Positions 5,915 to 12,281 of a DNA stretch of 12,281 nt are shown here, piece by piece (positions within the stretch are counted from its first letter, which is position 1; each line of letters opens with the position of its first letter). This DNA comes from Amarolinea aalborgensis. GTDB lineage: Bacteria > Chloroflexota > Anaerolineae > SSC4 > Amarolineaceae. The position numbers and the translations under genes were made by a program. Below the pieces are notes generated by a model. That model was not told the origin of the DNA, made no database searches, and worked only from the letters and a program-made list of their open reading frames with translations. The DNA is taken from assembly GCF_900491745.1 (NCBI RefSeq), contig NZ_UETR01000063.1:1-12281 (forward strand), given 5' to 3'.

Positions 5915-8521
5915 ATGGCGAACGACACACCTTGCCTCCACCTGCCGCTGGACGAAATTCGCTATGTAGAAGGAACGGCCCACGCGCCAAACGTCGGCGG
6001 CAGCGGCCGCGACGCCATCGTGCACGGCAATCCGCAAATTCTGCACGACCCGACGCTGGGGACGTGCCTGCGCTTCGACGGCGACGGCGACTACATCGAG
6101 CTGACCGACCTCTCGGCGCTGACATTGGCGCAGGGGATGACGGCGATGGCGTGGGTGCGCTTCGAGGACACGCCGTATTTCAGCCGCATCTTCGACCTCA
6201 ACGTCGCGCAAGACCAGAAATCCAAGATCATCTGGGCCGGCAACGAGGCGCGTTCACAACACCTGGCGTTCGAGATCAACGGGACCCGCTTTCGGGTCGA
6301 GAACGGCGTTGCGCTGGGGCAGTGGCGTCACTTCGCCTTTGTCTACGATCCGGCTGGCAAGGTCTCGATCATGATGGACGGCACTGTTGTTTTCAGCACA
6401 GCGGTTTCGCTCGACATCGCCAGCACGGCCTGGCAGACGGGATACCTCGGCAAGAGTTCCTGGGCGGCCGACAGCCTGTTCCGCGGCGCGCTGGCGCATT
6501 TCCGGCTCTACAACCAGCCTCTCGCGCGCGCCGAAGTGAACGAACTGATGATCAGCGACAAGGGCGCGATGGCCTACTATCGGGAAACGACGCTGCTGAA
6601 GGTCGAGCTTTACACCGTTCGCGACGACGACCACCAGCCGATTCTGTACGTCGAGGCGGCCAACCGGGGGGAGCCGCTGGAGGTGAGCCTGACCAATCCG
6701 GGGGACAAGCCGGTGGCGTTCAAGCCGTTCGACGCGCCGACGGCCGACGACTTCCACGTCCAACTGCGCTTCCGCCGCAACGTCATCGCCCCCAACGTGC
6801 TGCGGGCGCTGCAGTCGGACAAGAGCGTCGTCATCGAAGGCTGGCGGCACGCCGCGGGCACGACGCCCGACGGGCGCGAGGATTTCATTTCGTTTGTCAA
6901 GACGGAGGCGCCCTTCGCGTTGAACAAAGGCGAAGCGTGGCGCATCCAGATTCCCAACTTCAGCGCCGCGGCGCAGGGCGGTGCGCGCAACACACGCGTC
7001 CAGGTGCGTTACCGCACCGAGCCGCAAGACCCCGGGTCGGTCGTGCGCCACATGGAAGTGCAGAGTCACCTGGGCCTCAAGACGATTCCCCTCATCGCCC
7101 GCTTCCGCGATTCCAACACCCTCCTCAACAACGGGCTGACGAGCAACGAGTTGACGCTCGAAGTGGTCTACACCAGCGACACCGGCAGCGTCCGCCTCGA
7201 TGAGGCCAGCAAGTTCGAGCTGATCATTGACGACGAGCTGTTGGAAACCATAGAAAATGGCAAAGTGAAATCGGTCAGCAGCCTGCAAGCCACGTCTCAA
7301 CCCGATTGGTTGGAACCTCAGCCAGTGGCTGACGGCATCGGCCATAAAACGATTGCTATCAAGGTCAAGGCACGTGAAGGTGCGGCCTCAGCGTCCCTGT
7401 TGGAAGTGAAACGCGATCATTCGCTGACCTTCGCACTTTCCAACTGGGTGACCAACAAGCCCTCCGGCACGTACAACATTCTGCTGCGCTACGAAAACAT
7501 CCCCGGCTATTGGGATGGGGCGTGGGTGCTGCCAGTGCAGTTCAGCCCGCTGCTGCTGCGCAGCGACAAGATCGGCATCGGCACCGATGACCCCAGCGCC
7601 GACCTGGAGATCCGCCGCGATGCAAAGGGTGCGCTGGGGCCGGTGCTGCGGCTGAACAACTTCGGCGGCGGCGCAGGGGCCGGCGGCGCAATTGAGTTCA
7701 ACAGCTACAACGTGGGCAAGCGGACAGTCACCGCGGCTGATGGCGCGGTTACCGAGGTGTGGCACGATCCCGCATTTCGCATCCAGAGCGTTGACGACGG
7801 CAAGGGCCGGGATGACCTCGCCTTCTCCAGCAAAAAAGAGGCGAGCGGCGCAAGCGAGCTGCAAGAAAGAGTGCGTATCACAGCGGAGGGCCGGATCGGC
7901 ATCGGCACCCCGACACCGGCTGCGGCGCTCGATGTAAAAGGCGACGCACAGATCGGCGGGAGTGTCAAAGCCACCGGTCGCATACAAGACGCGACGGGCT
8001 TCGTGATGCCGGTTGGCGCAATCCTACCCTATGGCGGTCGCACGAAGCCGGATGGTTGGTTGCTTTGTGAAGGAATCGAAATCAAACGCGAAGTCTATCC
8101 TGACCTGTATGATGTGTTAAAAAACCCGGACAGACCAGACGATCCCGTTAAAGTGCCGGATCTGCGCAGCCGGTTCATTGTGGGGGCAAATCCTCAGAAC
8201 GCAAAATACAGCCTTAATCAAACTGGAGGCAGTGAAGCCCATACGTTGACCGAGCTAGAAATGCCAGCTCATGGTCACAAAGTGAACCCTGAAGGATATC
8301 ACCAATTCGCGCAAGCCAACATCCATTATGACGGCGATCCCTCATGGGGCGCCGAAGACAAAACAGTATTTGTGCCTGGCGACGAGAAGTCTAAGCAACA
8401 CCCCGATTTTATCAGGCCAACAGGCGGCGCGAAAGCGAACGATGACGTTTGGATGGGAGCCACCCAACCCCACAACAACCTCCCGCCGTATTACGCCCTG
8501 ACCTACATCATCAAGTATTGA
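5915..8521 (+). CDS. LamG-domain protein with C-terminal phage tail-collar domain
   Basis: An 868-residue multidomain protein. Residues 1-212 form a LamG/concanavalin A-like lectin domain: CLRFDGDGDYIEL (51-63), MTAMAWVRF (75-83), QWRHFAFVYD (136-145), MMDGTVVF (153-160) and FRGALAHFRLYNQPL (189-203). Such domains usually bind carbohydrate or surface ligands. Residues 228-545 are beta-rich, probably Ig-like modules. Two GIGT motifs (554-557 and 662-665) mark fibre-type segments common in tail fibres and adhesins. Residues 698-760 fit the phage tail-collar domain (MPVGAILPYGG, PDGWLLCEG, KVPDLRSRFIVGA); MPAHGH (783-788) and the ending LPPYYALTYIIKY are typical of collar/MdpB-type proteins. No signal peptide is present, so it is probably assembled in the cytoplasm or exported unconventionally. 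GC is markedly lower over the collar part. Likely role (inference): receptor-binding fibre or surface-binding tip of the structure made by the cluster. Confidence 0.9.
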   Translation: MANDTPCLHLPLDEIRYVEGTAHAPNVGGSGRDAIVHGNPQILHDPTLGTCLRFDGDGDYIELTDLSALTLAQGMTAMAWVRFEDTPYFSRIFDLNVAQDQKSKIIWAGNEARSQHLAFEINGTRFRVENGVALGQWRHFAFVYDPAGKVSIMMDGTVVFSTAVSLDIASTAWQTGYLGKSSWAADSLFRGALAHFRLYNQPLARAEVNELMISDKGAMAYYRETTLLKVELYTVRDDDHQPILYVEAANRGEPLEVSLTNPGDKPVAFKPFDAPTADDFHVQLRFRRNVIAPNVLRALQSDKSVVIEGWRHAAGTTPDGREDFISFVKTEAPFALNKGEAWRIQIPNFSAAAQGGARNTRVQVRYRTEPQDPGSVVRHMEVQSHLGLKTIPLIARFRDSNTLLNNGLTSNELTLEVVYTSDTGSVRLDEASKFELIIDDELLETIENGKVKSVSSLQATSQPDWLEPQPVADGIGHKTIAIKVKAREGAASASLLEVKRDHSLTFALSNWVTNKPSGTYNILLRYENIPGYWDGAWVLPVQFSPLLLRSDKIGIGTDDPSADLEIRRDAKGALGPVLRLNNFGGGAGAGGAIEFNSYNVGKRTVTAADGAVTEVWHDPAFRIQSVDDGKGRDDLAFSSKKEASGASELQERVRITAEGRIGIGTPTPAAALDVKGDAQIGGSVKATGRIQDATGFVMPVGAILPYGGRTKPDGWLLCEGIEIKREVYPDLYDVLKNPDRPDDPVKVPDLRSRFIVGANPQNAKYSLNQTGGSEAHTLTELEMPAHGHKVNPEGYHQFAQANIHYDGDPSWGAEDKTVFVPGDEKSKQHPDFIRPTGGAKANDDVWMGATQPHNNLPPYYALTYIIKY
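7568..7954 (+). repeat. Two GIGT fibre repeats with an identical 15-base core
   Basis: Residues 552-566 (KIGIGTDDPSADLEI) and 660-674 (RIGIGTPTPAAALDV) of the LamG/collar protein are copies of one fibre motif. ATCGGCATCGGCACC occurs at 7571-7585 and again at 7895-7909, 324 bases apart. The motif is typical of trimeric tail-fibre and adhesin shafts. The second copy leads directly into the collar domain. Confidence 0.7.
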
Positions 8522-8527
8522 AGGTGG
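8521..8527 (+). promoter_or_regulatory. Ribosome binding site for the 712-residue gene
   Basis: AAGGTGG begins on the last base of the upstream stop codon (8519-8521) and sits 6 bases before the ATG at 8534. It supports this start and continued translation along one transcript. Confidence 0.65.
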
Positions 8528-8533
8528 CTTGAT

Positions 8534-10672
8534 ATGCCGACGGATGCGCGCAGTTCAACAACATCGGGAATCTTCAGCCGGTTTCTGAATCGAAAACGCG
8601 CCCTGGGAGGGGTTGATTTTAGCCTCCAGGGCGAGGCGGTCAGCCGGCTGCAGTCGTTCAACCTGGCCGGCATGGACTACCAGGGACAGGTTTCCAGCGG
8701 CTATGGTCACGAGGGTGTGAGGGTCAATCTTGGCGCGCAACTGAGCATTTTCGACTTCATCTTTCCTTTGATCCCCTTGCCCGGCTTGCGCGCGGATGCC
8801 ACGCTGGACCTTGCCGGCAGCGGACTCAAGGAGCATTTCGTTCTCATACAGCGTTATCCGAAGGCGCTGGTCAAATCTCATCTGGCGCAAAACCGGCAAA
8901 CGGGACAGTATGAGATGACACCGCGGCAGGTGTGGGGAACGAGTTCGCCGCTGTGCCTGCTGGGGCTTGAAGGCGTTTCAGGGGAGATCACCCTCCGCGC
9001 CGGCGTCCAGGCCGGTGCGGAGATTCCCTTTCCATCCTTGGGCGATGAGTTGGGCATCAACGTTTCTGCTCAGGCCGGCGCTTCTGGCGCGCTCACCGGC
9101 AAATTCATCCGCTTGAGCGGAGCCTATACCGGGGCGTTTCCCAGTCCTGCAGATGATAATCTGGCACTCCAGTCCAGGCTGGAGCAAATCGTTGAATACC
9201 TTTTCAGCCACACGGACAGACCCTTGCTTAAGCAGCAGATTGACGACTGGATCGCCGATATGATCGCCAACTGGCTGCAAGCCAAGCAGTCGTTGGCCGG
9301 CCCGCAAGGGCCTACCCAGGCCAGCCGTACACCTATCCTCAGGGAAAGAAAGCGAGATTTTGTCAAAAGGCAACTCTCAAGAATACCCCTGGGGCGCGTC
9401 AGTGACGATATTCAGACAGTATTGAATGAAAGGGTGTTTTCGATTGTCAATCTGGAACTGCGGCTGCCGTGCTTCTCAGACCTGCTCACCAGATGGCAAG
9501 CGCAGCCTTCCACTGCGAGCCTCTTGGATAAACTGGATCAACTCAGAACCTACATCCTTCAACTTCCCCCGCAGGCTTTGCCGCAAGCAGAGAAAATTGC
9601 TGCTCTCAGGCAGATTCAAACCTATGTAATCTTATTGAAGAAGAGCTACAGTCGGATCGAGCCGCGCTCTGTGCCCGGATTCGTTTCGGCCGACCAAAGC
9701 TTCTTTCACCTGTTCTCTTTCGCCGGAGGGGCAGAAGCCTCCGCTGGGGCGTCGGCCGAAGCCAGCCTGCAGACGCCCACCATCCCCGTGGCAAACATCA
9801 CTATCCAGGCGTCGGCAGGGACAGGCGCGTTGGCAGGAGCCAGGGTGGATATGCAGCGCATCGCCTACCGCTATCAGTCCCGCCTGGATGGCGGCGCCTT
9901 TCCACTGTTCTTCACCCAGGACACCTGGATCACCTACCGGCGGACCCGCGCTTCGGTGGAGGCCTTTGCCCAGGTGGGTCTGGGGCCGTTGAGTGACGAA
10001 CAGCAAGTAAGCCGTGAACTGGCGTATCAATCCATGAGCTATCTCTCGACCGCGCTCTATTGGACTCCCACAGGCCCTACCATTGTTCCCGAGCAAGGCA
10101 GCGGTCTGCGGATTGGGATGTCGGTCGCGGCGCGGCGGCTCATTCGCTATGCCAGGGCAGCAGGCCAGCGTCTGACCCAGATATCCGATCCTATCTGCAG
10201 AGGCTTGTATATTACGGACGCGCAGTTTGGTCAGCTCATGGCTGGGGCTGACCTGGGCAGTCTCGATGAAAATCAGAAAGGGTTCCCAGCCTACCTCTTC
10301 CTGGAAGCCGCGTTTGCCTTTCCCGACGATCTTCGCATTGACCTCAAGGAAAACCGCGCAGAACCCAAATCCACCGGACATGGGCGAATGCTGCAAGACC
10401 GCCAGCTTCTCAACAGCCGGCTGCAATCCCTGCGCGTGCGGATCCGGATTTCTGATGCCGAAACGAACGAAACGCCGCTTTTCAAACTCGGTTTCCCGGT
10501 CATCAACTCTCGAATCAATGTGGACTTGTCCAGGGTGCGCGGCGCCGGACAGGAAGGAATGTTCGACTACTACGTGCACTGGTTCAGCAACCCGACCCTG
10601 AATTCCGATCCCGCTGCAGCCTTAGCCGCGCAGGAAACAGCCATCCCCCCCGTCGTCCTGCTTCATCAATAG
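8534..10672 (+). CDS. 712-residue protein of unknown family
   Basis: I do not recognise this protein. It has no signal peptide and no clear membrane helix; IFDFIFPLIPLPG (72-84) is apolar but short. Three parts can be seen. Residues 25-200 are beta-rich, ending in an Ala/Gly-rich stretch (152-190, with GVQAGAEIPFPSLG and SAQAGASGALTG). Residues 205-375 are mainly helical and charged, with a Pro/Gln/Gly break near 255-263. Residues 390-712 return to beta structure and open with a second Ala/Gly-rich stretch (395-437, with GGAEASAGASAEASL and SAGTGALAGARVDM) that resembles the first. FPAYLFLEAAFAFPDDLRIDL (from residue 584) and MFDYYVHWF (676-684) are other conspicuous segments. A two-lobed fold with a helical insert is inferred. 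It lies 12 bases after the LamG/collar gene and 14 before the next, so it probably works with them. No enzymatic motif was found. Confidence 0.83.
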   Translation: MPTDARSSTTSGIFSRFLNRKRALGGVDFSLQGEAVSRLQSFNLAGMDYQGQVSSGYGHEGVRVNLGAQLSIFDFIFPLIPLPGLRADATLDLAGSGLKEHFVLIQRYPKALVKSHLAQNRQTGQYEMTPRQVWGTSSPLCLLGLEGVSGEITLRAGVQAGAEIPFPSLGDELGINVSAQAGASGALTGKFIRLSGAYTGAFPSPADDNLALQSRLEQIVEYLFSHTDRPLLKQQIDDWIADMIANWLQAKQSLAGPQGPTQASRTPILRERKRDFVKRQLSRIPLGRVSDDIQTVLNERVFSIVNLELRLPCFSDLLTRWQAQPSTASLLDKLDQLRTYILQLPPQALPQAEKIAALRQIQTYVILLKKSYSRIEPRSVPGFVSADQSFFHLFSFAGGAEASAGASAEASLQTPTIPVANITIQASAGTGALAGARVDMQRIAYRYQSRLDGGAFPLFFTQDTWITYRRTRASVEAFAQVGLGPLSDEQQVSRELAYQSMSYLSTALYWTPTGPTIVPEQGSGLRIGMSVAARRLIRYARAAGQRLTQISDPICRGLYITDAQFGQLMAGADLGSLDENQKGFPAYLFLEAAFAFPDDLRIDLKENRAEPKSTGHGRMLQDRQLLNSRLQSLRVRIRISDAETNETPLFKLGFPVINSRINVDLSRVRGAGQEGMFDYYVHWFSNPTLNSDPAAALAAQETAIPPVVLLHQ

Positions 10673-10686
10673 AAACGGTAAGAACG

Positions 10687-12281
10687 ATGATCTTCGACAA
10701 ACCAGATCCAATTGAGAAACTCAAGCATTTTCTTGGGGATCATTTTCCGCCGCCAGAAAAGACCGAGGATGTCCAGGGAATCCAGTTTGCCCCCTGCGCC
10801 GTCGCGGACTTTGCCGCCTTGTTCAGCGGACTGACCGGCGAGTCCATCGCAGACTATCTCCCTGCGGAATACACCCAGGTCGCGCAAGGGCTGCAGATTA
10901 CCAGCCTGCAAGCCATCCAGGAGGACGACCCCCAGCGGGGCTTACGCTTGACGATGCCTGACAGCGGGTTGTACCAACTGGAGTTCGCCGTTGTCTGGAC
11001 GGCGCCCTGGACGATCGCGGATGTGATCGAAATTCGGGATTCCTTCATTGCCTTTACGATCACGTTCTCCCAGGAAAGCGGCCTTTCGGTTTCGGCCGTG
11101 ATCGGATCGGGAAAGATCAAGTTTTTCGATTACCACCTGGATCTGGAAGTCTCCGTGCATGTGCCGTCCTTTTTGATCGAAGCCCGCCTGAAGACCGATC
11201 AGGATACCACAGGCGCTGCCCCGGCCGGGATGGCGGAAAACTACCTGGGATCGCTGAAGAAGGCCAGCGCAGACGCCATTTTCATCGAAGATATCCGGTT
11301 TTCGGCCGCTCCCTTTCTACAGAGTTACCTCCTGCATCTGTCAGTTGATAACGTGCTGGACCTGCACGACAAATTCAGGGTGGATCGCTTCCAGGCGGAG
11401 ATCAGCTATCGCGGGGGCGCTGGCGCCGCCGCCGACTACGCTATCCTCGCCTATACGGACCTCGAGATTGGTTTTGCCCAACACCCTTTGATCATCAGCC
11501 TGAGCGCTGCGCTGGTGAAAGAGGGGAGCACCTCCCGCTGGGGATTTTCCGGCAGCACCGCCCATCCGGTCACGCTCAACGAGATCATGGACGACTTGGC
11601 GAGCCTCTTCGGCGCAGGCAACCCGTATCATCTGCCCGATTTCATCGCCAACACCACCCTGACCCACCTGGGGCTGGCCTTCGACGTGGTGAGCGGCGCA
11701 GCCAGCGAGCAGGACTACACGTTCACCTTGGGCCTGGACCTTCCGCTGGCAGAGCGCACAGTCCAACTGGAAATCTACGCCCATTACCGGAAAACGGGCA
11801 GCGCGTACGAACTCGAACTGACCGGCGCGCTCTCCCTGGACGGCTTTCAACTTGCTGTGGCCTTCGCGAAATCCGCCGACGGGCATGGGAAATCGGACAC
11901 CCTGATCCTGGGCAGCCTGCAGACGCCGCTCAAGCTCGACTCCAGCGATCTCATTCGCGCCATCGCCCCCAGCCTGGCCGGCGACGTGCCGATCAACGTA
12001 GACATCGAACTGCTGGGACTGCTGCTCGCCATGCACAGCGGCGGTTCGACTGAGTTCGCCGAAGTCAGCGCGCAGCCCCAGCTCCCTGGTCCGAGCGGCG
12101 CAACAGCCCAGCAGCCTGCATCCGCAGCAGTCCAGCGCGAGTACCTGTTCCGCCTTTCGTTTAATATCAACGTTGGTCTGGACGGGCTGCCCCTGATCGG
12201 CACGATGTTGAAAGACGTGCACTTCAAGGACGGGCAACTGCTGGCCGCCAGCCGCGACTGGCAGAACGCGCAGATCGGCGA
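10687..12281 (+). CDS. Beta-repeat protein, DUF6603-associated type, 3' end missing
   Basis: The frame from ATG 10687 stays open to the window edge and gives 531 residues without a stop; the protein continues. It opens with MIFDKPDPIEKLKHFLG and has no signal peptide. Alternating polar/apolar beta strands dominate. Residues 284-350 contain WGFSGSTAHPVTLNEIMDDL then ASLFGAGNPYHLPDFI; 378-450 contain LTGALSLDGFQLAVAF, LGSLQTPLKL, DLIRAIAPSLAGDVPINV and LLGLLLAMHSG; 485-525 contain YLFRLSFNINVGL, LPLIGTML and LLAASRDW. This order recalls the repeat region of very large bacterial and fungal proteins that often carry DUF6603; I name this from memory. A low-complexity Ala/Gln/Pro linker spans 460-483. 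Only a weak ribosome site (GGTAAGA, 10677-10683) precedes the start, so coupling with the gene ending 14 bases upstream is likely. Function unknown; a long beta structural protein is plausible. Confidence 0.82.
   Translation, partial: MIFDKPDPIEKLKHFLGDHFPPPEKTEDVQGIQFAPCAVADFAALFSGLTGESIADYLPAEYTQVAQGLQITSLQAIQEDDPQRGLRLTMPDSGLYQLEFAVVWTAPWTIADVIEIRDSFIAFTITFSQESGLSVSAVIGSGKIKFFDYHLDLEVSVHVPSFLIEARLKTDQDTTGAAPAGMAENYLGSLKKASADAIFIEDIRFSAAPFLQSYLLHLSVDNVLDLHDKFRVDRFQAEISYRGGAGAAADYAILAYTDLEIGFAQHPLIISLSAALVKEGSTSRWGFSGSTAHPVTLNEIMDDLASLFGAGNPYHLPDFIANTTLTHLGLAFDVVSGAASEQDYTFTLGLDLPLAERTVQLEIYAHYRKTGSAYELELTGALSLDGFQLAVAFAKSADGHGKSDTLILGSLQTPLKLDSSDLIRAIAPSLAGDVPINVDIELLGLLLAMHSGGSTEFAEVSAQPQLPGPSGATAQQPASAAVQREYLFRLSFNINVGLDGLPLIGTMLKDVHFKDGQLLAASRDWQNAQIG

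Noticed and set aside
5306..6211. A 301-codon minus-strand frame across the junction of the first two large genes
   Set aside because: Low-complexity composition and full overlap with two supported genes, with a perfect AAGGAG site between them on the other strand.
5692..7203. A 503-codon + strand frame overlapping the end of the 1382-residue gene and the start of the LamG gene
   Set aside because: It is out of frame with two well-supported genes, is very rich in Arg and Ala, and lacks a start context. It is a shadow frame.
9762..11929. Shared AGCCTGCAGACGCC in the third and fourth large genes as a recombination or regulatory repeat
   Set aside because: It encodes the common short peptide SLQTP in both; 14 bases in GC-rich coding DNA is easily explained by codon preference.
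1763..12281. Assignment of the cluster as an extracellular contractile injection system, Tc toxin or prophage tail
   Set aside because: Only the collar domain points that way. No sheath, tube, baseplate, tape measure, capsid, terminase, Rhs or TcA/B hallmark is visible in the window.

Overview
The window is bacterial DNA, densely coded, with every supportable gene on the + strand. The organism cannot be named from the sequence. Clear Shine-Dalgarno sites, tight gene spacing and a DKNYY-type protein at the left edge suit a bacterium, probably Gram-negative. The large-protein cluster could belong to any of several phyla with moderately high GC. No RNA gene, CRISPR array, insertion sequence, integrase or origin was seen.

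Left part (1 to about 1626), lower GC (hand count of 301-360 gives 23 G+C of 60). It holds the C-terminal end of a DKNYY-repeat protein, a short gap, an unrecognised polytopic membrane protein, and a histidine phosphatase whose ATG shares one base with the membrane gene's stop codon. These look like ordinary accessory or chromosomal genes.

A 136-base spacer (1627-1762) separates this from a high-GC block (hand count of 2281-2340 gives 40 of 60). The block is a run of four very large co-directional genes separated by only 3, 12 and 14 bases, so almost certainly one operon: (1) a 1382-residue protein with the signatures GVHLHW, FPAVPTRWLV and YPNCRGVFGFHD; (2) an 868-residue LamG lectin-like protein that ends in GIGT fibre motifs and a phage tail-collar domain; (3) a 712-residue protein of unknown family with two Ala/Gly-rich beta stretches around a helical middle; (4) a beta-strand-rich protein of at least 531 residues that runs off the right end and resembles the repeat regions of very large proteins often annotated with DUF6603.

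None of the four has a signal peptide or membrane segment, yet the second has the build of a tail fibre or surface-binding protein. The simplest inference is a cytoplasmically assembled structure (a phage-tail-like or other particle) or a set of partner proteins released by lysis or a dedicated exporter, with the LamG/collar protein as the binding tip. No sheath, tube, baseplate or ATPase gene lies in the window, so this is a hypothesis, not an identification. GC content dips inside the second gene, most strongly across the collar domain, which fits domain swapping of the kind known in tail fibres.
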